From Meghimatium bilineatum (lineage: Eukaryota; Mollusca; Gastropoda; Stylommatophora; Philomycidae): a DNA stretch of 64,000 nt. The position numbers and the translations under genes were made by a program. The stretch spans positions 23,583,791 to 23,647,790 of the forward strand of contig CM067316.1 of the NCBI GenBank assembly GCA_034231615.1, written 5' to 3'. Numbering within the stretch: the stretch's first letter is position 1; each line of letters starts with the position of its first letter. Shown here piece after piece: positions 1 to 11,085 of the stretch. A model generated the notes under the pieces. That model was given only the letters and a program-made list of their open reading frames with translations, was not told the DNA's origin and searched no databases.

Positions 1-689
1 GTGTATTGTAATTACCCCTAGTATGTTTTCTTGTTTGACCTTAGCCGAAATTATTTTTATTTACAAGTGAAACTTCTTTTCTTTACAAGTCAAGCCATTA
101 GCAAGACTAAACATGGCATGTACACAGCCTTTCAAATTTATGAACCGAGGTATACAAACACTGGTTGGCATTCTATCATAACTTCCGCTTTAGAAAATGG
201 CAGTTTGTTGTAGATTTGTTTACTGAGGGAGTGATGTTAACTTTGAATTACAGTCAGAACATGTGCTTGATACTCAGAAGTTCAGATAACAATTAACAAT
301 GTTTGTTCTAGACTAGATCTATAATATATGTGTACCAAAAGGTGACTAAACCCGCACCCAAAACCTAATAAATGCACTGTAGACCTAATAAATAAAATTC
401 TGGTTCGAATAAATAAAAAAATATAATCCCATAAATCTGCCAGGTATATGGTAATTTGTGTCCCTTTTCTAGATGTTAGAAATGATAATATATTGACACA
501 ATATTTCATTGCGCAGGTTAGTCCTGTCCTAAATATAGCTACATGTAGGGGAATAAGAACTATGTTGTGTCAGAGGGGTTATTAAAAATTTATTTTGTTC
601 ATTGATATGAATATTTTAGTGAAGGTCTAGGAGCATGGCACAATTGTAAGATATATCTTAATGTATCCTATTTTCAAGTCAGTTCGATA
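1..689. other. Non-coding, no recognised feature
   Basis: AT-rich sequence. No exon, transposon motif or strong repeat was recognised. Short open frames here lack any family signature. It lies downstream of the last receptor exon seen, probably inside the next propeller intron. Confidence 0.5.
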
Positions 690-1210
690 TAAACAAACCA
701 ACTAAAGTAAATTACGCTAATTTGAATTACACTAAAATACGAAATCTCCTAACCACTTACAGTTCATTTCTGAATATAAGCAGAACCAATTATAAGCAGA
801 GGATGTAATTTTCTGCTCATTATAAACAGCCCAACTAAAGTCAACTACACTAAAATATGAAACCTTAAACAACTTACTGCCCGTGTTTTGCCGGAGCCCG
901 AAAGGGGAGCAAAGAATAGCAGCACTGTTTACCTTCCACGCATGTTGTAAAAGGCGACTAAGGAGGTTATGGGATGGAGTTGGCTGTCCCATCCCATATA
1001 GGGTCAGTGACCCAAAGTCAAGCTGAAGTAGAATGTGTCAGGCCGAAAGGCGCAGATATCGCAGCAATGCTGTAAACCATGACACAGCGCATTCCATTCT
1101 CCGGACTACATCTTGCTAATCTGCAGGAGTTTGAGAACGAACGCAGAAGAAGAAGAAGAAACAACTTACCATATATTTCTAAATATAAGCAGATTCATTA
1201 GCCAAGGATG
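690..1210 (+). repeat. Imperfect direct duplication split by a SINE
   Basis: Two copies of a segment of roughly 110 nt follow each other. Copy 1 spans about 690-800 (aactaaagt ... cactaaaata ... aaccacttac ... atttctgaatataagcag). Copy 2 runs about 830-877 and resumes at 1170-1210 with atttctaaatataagcag. The SINE at 878-1158 inserted into copy 2 after the duplication. Confidence 0.65.
878..1158 (+). mobile_element. SINE family S2, complete copy with TSD
   Basis: A 281-nt element runs from gcccgtgttttgccgg to a (GAA)n tail. It is flanked by an 11-bp perfect direct repeat AAACAACTTAC at 867-877 and 1159-1169. Internal landmarks are gtaaaaggcgactaa, tgggatggagttggctg and gggtcagtgaccc. A second copy lies at 56860-57130 on the minus strand; partial copies lie at 17270-17440 and 17640-17775. 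There is no open frame. The GAA tail is shared with the LINE at 7027-11085, the likely source of its retrotransposition enzymes. Confidence 0.8.
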
Positions 1211-1424
1211 TTTAAATAAACTTTAATGTCCAAAATGTGACCAAAGTAGGAAACCCGTGTACAGACTGAAGTATGAAATAATAACCCAGTAGTAATACTG
1301 TGGAATCCCATTATTATAGGAGTGAATGGACAAGTGAAATGTTGATAAAAGTAAAATAATACCATCTTTAGCAATGGTAAGACACTAAGGTAATTTCTTC
1401 CATTTGCCCCAATCAACCATTTTT

Positions 1425-1580
1425 TGGCAGTATTTATGTTCAGTAGTTTGTCATTGCTTTCTGAATAGTCCAGATGCACAAATGGTCAGCCAAATGCATT
1501 GAAGGGATAGCCAATGTCGATGTTATGATATTGGAAGATTTCGCTACGATATGGTGATTTTTAGAGTATACAGTTAATCT
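1425..1580 (+). repeat. Dispersed repeat family D1
   Basis: It contains atgttcagtagtttgtcattgc followed by tttctgaatagtccagatg. Related stretches occur at 6110-6240 and 43500-43620, with matching cgttcag, gctttctga and ggatgcaca-like blocks. Ends and class are not defined. Confidence 0.5.
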
Positions 1581-2434
1581 CGAGAAGCAAACACATGCTC
1601 GAGGGCAGCATTATGTATATAAAATGATAAAGTGGCAACAAAGTTACAATTATCCAGGACAAGACTGGTCGACGGAAGTGTTGTTCATGCTTGAGAACAG
1701 ACAAAAAGCCCCCATGTCCCACCACAATTTACTCCATTCAAAGTAGTAGTTATGACTCCGATATTAGATATGTCAACTTGAATATCTGCCCCTGGAAATG
1801 GAAAAAAAGCTTTGAATACAGCTTCCCATTGAACAAAGGAAAAACATCAAACAAAAGTTGGGGAGCATATATTGTTCAAATTTCTGACCAAAGCAGTGTT
1901 GAGACTCAAGTTTCTGGACACTGGCAATGTAGACAGACAAGTAAGTCCTTATCATTGAAGACGTAGAAAACCTAATCTAACTCTACTTTTTCCTTTACCC
2001 AACATAGCTGATGAAGAGAGAATTGGGTTCAGTACCCAAGGACACAGAGGAGAATGATGCTTTTATTACATGAGATTTGTGTGCAGACTGCACAGCGACT
2101 CATCCGATATAGGCGCAGTTTACCTACTTCTTAAGGTGATAAACACAATGGTGAAGAGTCAAAACAGAGAAGGTCCTTGGCAAAGGATTGAAAGACCATC
2201 ACAAGTGGATGAGGCTAGTGCATGAGAAATGCATAGATCAAATCCCAGACCCCTAATGCATTTGGCGAAGCAGCACCTCATCTAGGAAGGTGTTTAAACC
2301 CTATGCCGTGAGATGGGGGCTGTCTGTATCTAATTCCTGGAAGTCTTACCTACCTCCTGCAGCCACTAGATGTCTCCCTTTTAACCATTTAAGGATATAC
2401 TTTGTGAGAAATGGAATGAATACTGTAATCTGAT
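1581..2434. other. Non-coding, no recognised feature
   Basis: No exon or transposon signature was recognised. Short open frames in both directions overlap each other and carry no recognisable domain. A few oligopurine and trinucleotide runs are present. Confidence 0.45.
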
Positions 2435-2529
2435 TTAACTGTGACGATGGATGGCAATGTCAAATAGCTGAAACGTTACAATCACTAAGTGTATCAAAGA
2501 AACATGGTTAGATATTCTATCCCACATGA

Positions 2530-2700
2530 TTGAAGTAAGGACTGTGCTATCTTTGTGGACAATGCCAATGATGACAATGTACTGGTAAACAATGAGATAG
2601 AGATTGATGATATCCACCTTGATGTTCCCATGACAAAGGATGAAATTCATGAATTTTTTCAGAATTCAGGCAGTGATTTGAGTTTTGAAGGATTTGAATG
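2530..2700 (+). pseudogene. Acidic coding-like remnant, unidentified
   Basis: The plus strand is open from about 2540 to a stop at 2700. It reads an acidic peptide containing NNEIEIDDIHLDVP, then KDEIHEFFQNSGSD and SFEGFE. Acidic leaders like this occur at the N-terminus of some DNA-transposon transposases such as piggyBac types. No catalytic region follows. The LINE tail begins 60-70 nt later. The function is unknown and the coding status uncertain. Confidence 0.3.
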
Positions 2701-2734
2701 ACTTTTCATAGTGGTCAGCTTTTTTCTTGTACCA

Positions 2735-3172
2735 ATAGGCCTATTGGTCTCTCTCATCTTCACATTACAGAAAGATAGTGACATGTGAGATGAAATACTT
2801 GAGGAAAGCTGCTGCGGTCACCAGGCTTGATAGATTACGAAATGAATATATCAGGGAAAGAATAGGTATATTATCTTGTACAGATTGCATAGAAAGACAG
2901 CAGATCAAGTGGTTTGGCCACATTATCAGAATGCATCATGAAATGTTGCCCGTACAAGCATATAACCAAATGAAATCAGGGTACAAAGCCAGAGGAAGAA
3001 CACGGAAAAGATGGATAGAAAATGCCAGGGACATCCTGAACAGACACGGTCATAGCACAGCCGAGGCCACACATCTGGCTTTAGAACGCTATCTCGAGTA
3101 CCAATCACCCCTATGCTTAACGGTAAGAGTGGATCACAAACCACCTGGGGAAAGAAAAATAGACCAATAGGC
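2735..3172 (+). pseudogene. LINE ORF2 C-terminal fragment, GACAATA-type tail
   Basis: The open frame is 5'-truncated. It reads VTCEMKYLRKAAAVTRLD, then IKWFGHIIRM and GYKARGRTRKRWIENARDIL. This is the region after the reverse transcriptase in RTE-like LINEs, with the RRLxWFGHxxRM and RGRxRxRW motifs. The same family recurs at 24365-25490 and 50780-51255 (plus) and 51800-52185 and 61550-61700 (minus). Its shared 3' end carries ACGGYAAG and ends near GGGGAAAGA or GGGGATAGACAATA. It is a dead copy with no RT domain. Confidence 0.75.
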
Positions 3173-3314
3173 CTAGTAATTAACTGTATTCTGTGTTACC
3201 GTTTTTTTGTTTCTACCAGTAATTATTTGAAAAATGTTATTCATGTGTGAGTATATAAGCCAACAACCACCTAACAAACATCTGGAAATAAAAAGCAGTA
3301 AGTAAATATACCAA

Positions 3315-3775
3315 ACTATGACTGTTACATTCTAATGTAATATCCATATTGAATATGGTTGTGAAAGTTGGAAAATAATAAAAGCACTGGAAAAGTTAAA
3401 TTAATTTGAAAATAAATGTCTTAAAAAACTCTTCAATATTGATTGGGAAGTATTCAAGTTAAACAAGTGAGTAAGAGAAGACACCAAAAAGCAATATATT
3501 ACTACAACAATAAAAAGAAAATGATGGACTTATATTGCAAATGTACTTAGAATGAATTAAAACAGACATTAATACAAACATTAATGTTTGTCAATACAAA
3601 TATTAAAATAGGTACCAATTGGCACAAGAAAAAGAGGAAGATCACAAGAGACTCTTCACAGAAAAACCATCAAAGAAGGTGAGACTGTGAATCTTAACAA
3701 CATGCAAGAATTACACATAGTAGCATCATATCGCTCGAACTGCATCATATCCCTCGAACTGTTTACCTCTGGTTT
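3315..3775 (+). pseudogene. Decayed LINE C-terminal fragment
   Basis: With several stops it reads YGCESWKIIKALEKLN, FENKCLKKLFNIDW, then VREDTKKQYI and RK-W-TYIANVLRMN. This matches, block by block, the C-terminal region of the (AATG)n-tailed LINE at 31935-32760 (YGCESW, ENKCLRRI, THW, IREETHQNFI, RRWSYIGHVL). It ends about 145 nt before the receptor exon at 3921. Confidence 0.6.
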
Positions 3776-3920
3776 TTGCCCTATGCGCTATATTCGGCAC
3801 TGAGGATCATAGAAAAACAGATAGGTATACGCCAAACTCCCTATTACAATAACCAAAAAACTACAAAAATTCTCTGCTGATATTCAGAAATATATGGTAT
3901 CTACATTTAACCACTCTTAC

Positions 3921-4136
3921 CCACTACTTGGATCAACAACCAAAGCTCTTGGCTCTTCCAGATCTTTATCCACCAGCGTTGTGCGGCTGGAACCATCGAG
4001 ACGAGCAACTTGAATTGTGTCTGGACCAGTGTCTGATAAATACAGATTTCCATTAGTCCAATCAACAGCCAAACCATCTGGCCTAAAGATATTGTCCTCA
4101 ACAATGACCTTGATCTCACCAGTGGTCAAGTTAGCC
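3921..4136 (-). CDS. Receptor exon: second YWTD propeller exon
   Basis: This 216-nt exon has donor AGTGG|gtaaga; the favoured acceptor is ...ttctcaag|G at 4137-4138, phase 2 at both ends. It encodes ANLTTGEIKVIVED, RPDGLAVDWTNGNLYLSD and EEPRALVVDPSSG. PDGLAVDW followed by an x-L-Y-x-S/T-D strand is the class B repeat of the propeller. Human LDLR exon 10 (228 nt) also runs phase 2 to 2 and is likewise interrupted after two bases of the Gly in VVDPxxG. The acceptor choice is less certain than the donor because the pyrimidine tract is short. The next exon, expected to start with a YWTD strand, was not found between 1 and 3920. Confidence 0.9.
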
Positions 4137-4285
4137 CTTGAGAAAAGTTTCAAATACTCATATTAGTTCTTAGTAAAGTTCATATTAGTTTAGAAAAGTC
4201 ATAGTGTCATGTTATATGCCATAAAATAACATTCATTAAAAAAATTACTTTAGAGGAATAATAATGAAGTTGGAAAATGGGGAAT
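4137..4285. other. Start of propeller intron, unannotated
   Basis: AT-rich intron sequence directly upstream of the second propeller exon. An alternative acceptor, tatgag, lies near 4161. Nothing else was recognised. Confidence 0.4.
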
Positions 4286-4289
4286 AACA

Positions 4290-4690
4290 TTCAGGCACTA
4301 CTCCCTCAGCAACTTCAGCAAGTAACAGATCCATCCTTATTTCAACTTTTATGCATTGGCTGCAAGCATGTCTGCTCTCTCATTACCATAAATGTCAGCA
4401 TATTCTATGCATGTAGATAAATCCATGGGCTATCTAGGAAATTGAGATTACCCGGTAGCTATAGATGCCATTCATTTCAATCAACACCTGATATTTTTAA
4501 GATTTCAAATAATGGTCAACAATCAGACAAGATAACAGCCCAATCAAATGAAGTTTCTAAGAGCCATTGGTGGTATCGCTTCATTTTCATCCTCATACTG
4601 GAAGTAGTTGTTGAGACTCACGCTGGATGATGAGTTTCTAGCACTAGCCAGCCAGCTTTCTCACTTTGATGGACATATCTATCTGTGAAC
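4290..4690 (-). pseudogene. LINE RNase H fragment
   Basis: On the minus strand a short stretch reads IYGNERADMLAANA, which is the GNExADxLA motif holding the fourth catalytic Asp of LINE-type RNase H. Sequence upstream has no intact frame. It is probably a decayed copy of an EN-RT-RNase H element distinct from the one at 7-11 kb. Confidence 0.5.
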
Positions 4691-4869
4691 ACCCCTAGTG
4701 TGTCAAATTGGGATTGGAATTCTAGTTCAGGGTGTAAAGAATAGAGCTACTGTCTTCTTTCAAGAAATGTTATGGGAGGCAACTAAGGGAAATTGGGGTG
4801 TAGGCTGACAACCTGTTAAAAAAATCATTATTGTCACATCATTTTTACTTTTGTCTATCAAATTGAGGA

Positions 4870-5130
4870 ATGCGGTAGCCTAGTTGATAGTGAGCTTTCT
4901 TACTGTCACCGGGTTACAGTGTGACAGGTTCGAAACTACATCTGGACAAAGAAATCTGTGTCATGATTTCTCATCTGACACAACATTTCCTCCAGTCAAC
5001 CCAGCTGTAAATGGGTACCTGATACATGGGATTGGGAAGGTAAACACAGCAAGGAAGGGAACTAGCCACACCACTTGAGTTGCTGTGGCTTAGTGCATGA
5101 AAAGTTATCTTCATCCCCGATGGCAGGTTG
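4870..5130 (+). mobile_element. tRNA-derived SINE, family S4
   Basis: The head has a pol III A-box-like TAGCCTAGTTGATAG and, about 50 nt later, a B-box GGTTCGAAACT. A tail about 170 nt long contains cccagctgtaaatgggtacctga. A second copy lies in reverse at 45900-46105, with the same A-box region (gtatcctagttgatag) and body. No obvious TSD was seen. It is a tRNA-like head, not a tRNA gene, because no acceptor stem or cloverleaf can be drawn. Confidence 0.7.
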
Positions 5131-5139
5131 CTGCAATGG

Positions 5140-5925
5140 GACAACCTACCTTTACTATCCAATAATCCACATGGATGATGAAGAGATGCAGGTAGCAGAC
5201 AATGCACCTTTGTCCTTTTGTGATCAATAAATCTGACAGAAGAATGATCAGATAGGTGGCCCAGATGTGCTGTACCCATTGCGGGATGTGGTATTCCTGA
5301 TATTTGATTCTGGTGCAATGGAATGCATACATAAACCCTCCCCCCACTTACACATACATGTCTTTGAGACATTATGAGTCTGGATTTCACCCATTACACA
5401 GCTGAGAGAAACCTGTGTTCATTGTCACAAAGACTATGAGCTGTCAAGAGCTATCTGGTCACAGCTAAAAGGATTTTTTTCATCATCATCATTGTCATCT
5501 TTGAGTACAATGATATTACCTTTCCTGGCATCAGCAGTTATTAGTTGATTAATTGCAAGGTCCATTTTTCCATTGTCCCAACCTCTACATTCTCTACAAA
5601 GAGGTATAGTTTTAAGAAGATTGCCACTGTCTCAAGAAATAGAGATCAGTCTTTGGATATTGCAGTTCTTTCTTGATAAGTCCTCATCCCTCTGTATCCA
5701 CTCCCACTTCTTGTGTTGACACTCAACTCTTGAATTCGATGAGCACTTTTAAAAATTAGTGGCGTTGCCCTGGGTACTATGATGGGGCCTTATACTTGCC
5801 TTTTAATGGGACATTTGGAACATTTAAATTGGGAGACCTAAGAAGGCTCTTTTCCATTTCTTTTTCATAGATACATTGAAGGTGATATAGGTATTACTGA
5901 CATGCCGGAGGTAGAATTGCCTCAT
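5140..5925. other. Non-coding, no recognised feature
   Basis: Overlapping short frames on both strands show no family motif. A catcatcatcatt microsatellite-like run sits near 5480. No exon for the missing parts of the receptor was seen here. Confidence 0.45.
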
Positions 5926-6345
5926 TTCATTAATTTTCCAATGATTTTAACCCTGCTATTCAATTCACATTTAACATTGTTATTAATTCTGCCAATTTTC
6001 CAATGGTCGTAACCCTGCTTTCAATTCACATCTAATACCGCTATTATCAAAATAATTGATAGCATATCTTATTCAGGACCTGGCTATCAACCCAGTATTT
6101 TTTGGCTGTAGTGATTTTCTAGGCAATATAAATACGTTCAGCAGTTTGCCAGTGCTTTCTGAACGGTCTGGATGCACAATTGCCTATGACGTGGATCGAA
6201 CTCGATACCTTGGTCATCCCAGATGGGCCATGTACATTCCGCCACAAGCCAGAAAAAATATCGCTATTACTTCTGTCAATTTTCCAATGATTTTAACCCT
6301 GCTATTCAATTCACATTTAACATCACTATTACTTCTGTCAATTTT
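5925..6345 (+). repeat. Imperfect repeats of about 66 nt, with D1 copy between
   Basis: The core ttttccaatgattttaaccctg plus tattcaattcacattta occurs at about 5933 and 6284. A variant at 5995-6040 reads ggtcgtaaccctg. A D1 repeat (6110-6240) separates the first pair from the last. The copies differ at several sites, so this is an old duplication. Confidence 0.6.
6110..6240 (+). repeat. Dispersed repeat family D1
   Basis: It contains aaatacgttcagcagtttg and gctttctgaacggtctggatg, matching 1425-1580 and 43500-43620. It is the best copy for defining the family, but its borders are not clear. Confidence 0.5.
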
Positions 6346-7014
6346 CATGACACAATACATCCCTCTTACTGTAGCACATCTTTATACCACAAATCTACAG
6401 ATGCACATAGTTTTCTGCTGTACACTTCTCCACATCCACCTGCTTGTCATAACTCTTTGCTTTTCTCAAAACTTCTTCTCCTTCATCACTTATGTAGTGA
6501 CATGACTTTCTTGATAAATCCTATGAGATGACTGATTTCTTTCATAGACCTCATATCAAGATAGTGTCCTTTCATTGACTTGTCTGTGTGTCCATAATTC
6601 TCTCACCCTGATACCTTGACTAATACTCATTGTAATTTCTCATGATAAAAGTTAAGATTGCCCTTTAAATTGTCCTCACTTTTCATCCCCATAAATCTCT
6701 CTACTGTCCATAGAATCTTGTTCAAATATTATTCCCTTCTCCAGTCTGATAATCAAACTCATGCTATTTTCCAAGACTTTTCTGTGGTTGCCTATAGGCA
6801 TGACACAAAATTTTTTTTAACATCTTAGTCCACAGTCACCTCATGGCTAATGTTTCAGACCATTTTGGCATTGCTCTACATGTACGTTTGTGGTGTGGAT
6901 TTACTCCATGTTATTTCCCTGGGCCACACTCACTGTCTTTGCATGTAGGCCCATAATGTTATTTGTGTTGTTATTTGTAAATGCTGTGACATGAAGTGTA
7001 TAGATGAATCTGGC
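6346..7014. other. Non-coding; contains dispersed repeat D3
   Basis: The stretch around 6375-6470 (gatgcacatagttttctgctg then cttgtcataactcctt-like) matches 45535-45640 in reverse orientation. The rest has no recognised content up to the LINE insertion site. Confidence 0.4.
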
Positions 7015-7026
7015 AAAGGGCTAAAT
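7015..7026 (+). repeat. Target-site duplication, left copy
   Basis: The 12-bp AAAGGGCTAAAT is repeated exactly at 11086-11097. It borders the (GAA)n tail of the minus-strand LINE. Confidence 0.9.
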
Positions 7027-7065
7027 TTCTTCTTCTTCTTCTTCTTTCGTTCACTTGAAACATGT

Positions 7066-8691
7066 CTATATCTGTAATTCTGTCTCCTTAATAAAACTCA
7101 CTGTCTTTTGTAGTTCATACAGTGTCCCATAGAGTTTTGATTCCAGTGTTGTTTCCTCTGGCCAATATGTCTGCCTCAGCGTTTCATGCTCAGAACACTC
7201 TTGAAGTATATGTTTGGCACTCTGTGCTGCCTGTCCACATGTACACATGGCCGTGTTGCCAATTTTGTACTTTGTATACATGTGACTGCGGAGTCGGTTG
7301 TGTCCTGTTCTGAGACGTAGAATTATAACTTGTTCTGATCTGTTCATATTGTGATAGTCATCTTGTGTTGGTGTTTGTGGCTTTCTTATTGACTTTATCA
7401 TCTGTTTTTTCTGATGGTAGGTGATTGGTATATCTGGTTGGTCTTCGGCAGCACCTTCCTTAGCCAGTTGGTCTGCTTTTTCATTTCCTGGTATTCCACA
7501 GTGAGAGGGTATCCACTGCATGGTTACCCTATACTGGTAAGACAATTCGCTAAGTAGTTTTTTTAAGTCTGTTAGTTTTCCAGACTGGAGAGCTTGAAGC
7601 ACTGACCTTGCATCTGTCAGGAATACCACAGGCTGTAGGTCAGAGTTGGAGTTCAGCAGTTTTTTAGCTGCCACACTAATTGCCTGGATTTCTGCATCAT
7701 AATTATTGCAGAATTTTCCTGTCGGTGTTCTGATTGTATCTCTAGGCTTGTGTGGATATTCTATATATACACCTGCACCTCCATTCCTCACAGCATTCTG
7801 TGCTGACCCATCTGTGTACACTCTGACCCATATATCTTGTGGATATTCCTCATCCAGGAAACTGAGGGTGATTGTCATTCGCTGCACACTGTTCTGTTCG
7901 TCCTCGCTTAGTATTCCTTTCACATGGGTCTGAATGTATATTGGCATTCCATGGCTTTCACTCCACGGGGTTTGCTCTGGTACAGACCTTGAGGGGCTGC
8001 CAACTTCAGGTAGGTCTGTAAGTTGTCTACGGAGTCGTTTAGCTTGATGGATAAAGCTGCTCCTTTTCAGTCGTCCCATTGCTAGATTTTGGAATCTTTC
8101 CTTCATTGGATGACTTGGCATACACTGAAACTTTTCTGCTTGAATTAGTAATTTTGTGTCTCTGCGTTCGCCAAGTGTTTGCATTCTTCCCATTTTCTGC
8201 ATCTCTGCTATGGGTGTTGATTTCATTGCTCCCAACATTATTCTAAGTGCCTGGTTTTGCACTTTATCTAGATCTTGTAATGTGGTGTTTGATGCAGGAC
8301 ACCACGCAGCTGAACCGTATTCCAGGTGTGGTCTTATGCCTTGCTGGTAAACTTTACTGAGTATATTTCCACTGGCTCCCCATGTGGTTCCACTTAGTTT
8401 TCTCAGGATAGCTAGCTTCCTCCTGGCTTTTGTTGTTGCTTTGTTTATGTGCTGCTTCCATGTCAGCTTATCATCAAAAGTAACTCCGAGGTATGTGGGT
8501 TGTTTGTCTTCTTTCAAGAGCTCTCCATCTATCTTGATATGACCAGCTTTTTGTTTTGGTGAGAGGGTAAAGAGTGTAGTGCTGCACTTATCTGTGTTAA
8601 TGCTGACGCACCATCTATTAGCCCATAAGGTTAGGGCATCGATAGCTCTTTGTATTTGTTTAGTGGCCACTGTTGCATGTTCTTCCGTGCA
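7066..8691 (-). pseudogene. L-GAA coding region part 3: RT thumb, RNase H, zinc motif
   Basis: It continues the RT frame after the TGA: CVSINTDKCSTTLF, YLGVTFDDKLTWKQHI and HLEYGSAAWCPAS form the RT thumb and connection. RNase H follows with all four acidic residues: VRVYTDGSA, NNYDAEIQAI, FLTDARSVLQAL and IPGNEKADQLAKEG. The C-terminal zinc-type motif is MCTCGQAAQSAKHILQEC (C-C-H-C). The frame ends at 7066 about 40 nt before the GAA tail. Apart from the upstream TGA this stretch is fully open for 540 codons, suggesting a young insertion. Confidence 0.9.
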
Positions 8692-9384
8692 TCAGATCAC
8701 CAGGTCGTCAGCATACATTGCCACTTTGATCCCGTGAGGTAGTTCAGCAACTAGGTCATTGATGTAAACCAAGAAAAGTGTGGGTGACAGGACTCCTCCC
8801 TGGGGGACTCCATGACGCAGTAGAACTTTCTTGCTCTTGCGACCATCTAATTGTACCCTGGCTCTTCTATTATGCAGGTATGCTTTTACCCATTTGTACA
8901 TTCTTGAGCTAACCCTGCAATTTCGCAATTTCTTTAGGAGCCCTTCTTTCCAGACCTTATCAAATGCTTTCCTGAGGTCTATCCATGCTGCTAGTACCAG
9001 TTTCTTTTCTTGGAAGGCATCCTCAATCTCTTGGGAGAGGTAGGTTGCCTGATCTTCAGTAGAGTAGCACTGTCTGAAACCTGCTTGCTGTGATACCAGA
9101 AGGTTTTCACTTTCAAGGTACCACTGCATCCTAAGATTGATAATGCGTTCCATTGTTTTACATAGACAGCTTGTGAGGCTGATGGGCCTGTAGTTGGAGA
9201 CTGTGTTGCCATCTTTTCCTGATTTGAGGAGTGGTATCATTATTGCTTCTCTCCACGCCTGTGGTACATTACCTGTGGACCAGCTTGTGTTAAAGATCTG
9301 CAGTAGCTTTGCTCTTGCTGCACTTCCCAGGTTTCTAATCATTTCATTGGACACTCCATCAGCTCCAGGGGACTTTTCATTTTC
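8692..9384 (-). pseudogene. L-GAA coding region part 2: reverse transcriptase
   Basis: The RT palm and fingers include YRPISLTSCLCKTMERI, QQAGFRQCYSTEDQ, AAWIDLRKAFDKVW (motif A Asp), RHGVPQGGVLSPTLF and VAMYADDLVI (motif C YADD). It is read in the frame one base off from the endonuclease. It stops at TGA 8692-8694, two codons after the YADD-L segment, in the middle of the domain. The frame continues without a shift directly after that TGA into the next part, so a single nonsense change separates them. Confidence 0.88.
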
Positions 9385-10889
9385 AATTTGGATATTGCAT
9401 GCTCCAGTTCTCTCATTGTGATTGGTGCCTCCATGACTTCAGGTATAGGTTCACCTTGTCCAATGTTTTGCTGGTTCTCTCGAACCTCCTGTTGTTTGTC
9501 TGGGCTGACTTTGACGTTATTGTCTTCTGCAAAGGAATCTGCAAAGTAATCAGCTGCATGTTTACCTGTTAAAATGTTTCTATCTTTATAAAGTGTGATC
9601 TTGGTATTTCTCCCTGTACCTTCATCATTTAGTTGTTTTACAAGTTTCCATAATTTCCTAGTATCTCTTTCTAGGTTCAGCGACTCTGTTTTTTCTTTCC
9701 AGCTGCTCCGTCTGGCTTGTAACTTGGCTCTTTGAAATTTAGCCTTTGTTTGCTGATATTTGTTGTGATGTTCTTGGCTAGGTCTGTTCTCGGCCTGCTT
9801 TCTAGATGTTTCCATCTCATTTTGCAGCTTTTCCAGTTCATCATTCCAGTAGGGTTTGTAGTTTTTGCGTGCCCCCCTGGGTATGGTTTTACTAGCAGCA
9901 TGTAGTATACATCTATTAAATTCACTCACTGCTCTATTGATGTCTTTGTCCAAGTTCATGTCCTTAGCTAGAACACTGGTTAAATGCTGGTACATTTTCC
10001 AGTCTGCCCTCTTATAGTTCCACCTAGTGAGCGTGCTGCTGTCCTTGGTATATTCATTGTGAATTTCCAGAAATACTGGTCTGTGGTCACTACCCCCAAG
10101 CTGCTTTCCAACAACACGTGTGATGTTCCATTCCAGGCCTGGTGAGTAGAATGCCAGGTCTGGTGTAGAGGTGGTGTGCCATGCTCTCGAGTAGAAGGTT
10201 GGTGAGTCTGCTGGCTGGTTAATAAGAATGAGATTATTTTCATCCTGCCAGCTCTCAAGTTCCTCACCTCTCTTGTCGATATGATCGTAGCCCCAGCTCT
10301 GAGAGTGGCTGTTGAAGTCACCACACACCATAAGCCTTTCTTTGTCTGGAATTGTGTCTAGTGCCAATGGTTTATCATTTGGGCAGTAGTAGTTCAGGAG
10401 ATGGAATTCTGCACTGTCTGTTTTTAGGTGGAGCATCTGGTATTCTGCCCCGTCCATGTATACTTCCAGCTGACATGCGCTGATATTGTTTTTAACTAGT
10501 GTCAGAATTCCACCCTTTCGCCTGTCTTTTCGGTCAGATCGGTAGCACTGGTAGCCTCTGATTTTGAAGGCTATGTCGCTGCTGAGGTGTGTTTCTTGGA
10601 TACAGCATATATTTACTTGTTCTTCACTGAGGACATTTTCAAGTTCCAATTTTTTGCTGTATCCATCTCTTTTACTGTTAACACCCTCAGCATTCCAGTG
10701 CATTATTTTTATTGGTCGTTTGTTTGTTTGGCCAGTAGCTCTATTCCCTTGCCTCCTGGCTCCTCTGGGCAATTGAGAAGGACTTCCAGTAACTGAGGTT
10801 GGGCCCTTTCGAGGTATAGGGCCCGGCACCGTCCCTGCCTGAACGTCCGCCACAGGGCAGGCACCATAACGTTTATTAGATGCAGACAT
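9339..10889 (-). pseudogene. L-GAA coding region part 1: APE endonuclease
   Basis: The first ATG in frame is at 10889 (MSASNKRYG); the frame is open further upstream. A basic Pro/Gly-rich leader of about 60 residues precedes the endonuclease. The endonuclease shows IKIMHWNAEGVN, ICCIQETHL (catalytic Glu), VCGDFNSHSQSWG (Asp, Asn), PDLAF and GGSDHRPVFLEI (terminal Asp-His), so all catalytic residues are present. A coiled, charged linker leads towards the RT. The frame ends at 9339 after reading out of phase. The RT frame reads KNEKSPGADGV at the same place, so loss of one A in the run near 9380 explains the break. Confidence 0.88.
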
Positions 10890-11085
10890 GTTTCCATTGT
10901 GTTTTATGCGTGGCAACCTGATTATCTGTGCGCCTTTTGGCTGGTTGCCTCCGTCTTCAGCACTCTGCTTACTTGGGCCGGACTATGGTCCTGCTCGAGT
11001 GGGAGTGCCCGACCAGTCTTAGTTTCCAGCCTCTGATGGCTGAACTAAGCCCCATCACCACTTCAAGGTTCTGGCCTCGATGGGG

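Larger units (their letters stand above)
7027..11085 (-). mobile_element. Nearly intact EN-RT-RNase H LINE (L-GAA)
   Basis: This 4,059-nt non-LTR retrotransposon sits in the receptor's propeller intron, in the same orientation as the host gene. It has a 5' region of about 200 nt, one long coding region with APE endonuclease, reverse transcriptase, RNase H and a C-terminal zinc motif, and a (GAA)n tail. A perfect 12-bp TSD proves retrotransposition. Only two lesions are visible: a one-base frameshift near 9380 and an in-frame TGA at 8692-8694. No ORF1/gag fits between the 5' end and the EN domain. The EN-RT-RNH order places it in the I superfamily (I/Ingi/Nimb-like); the exact clade needs a tree. 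A 5'-truncated relative lies at 27560-28312. Confidence 0.92.

Noticed and set aside
4870..4945. A tRNA gene
   Set aside because: A- and B-box-like sequences are present but no acceptor stem or anticodon arm can be paired; it is a SINE head with a second copy at 45900.
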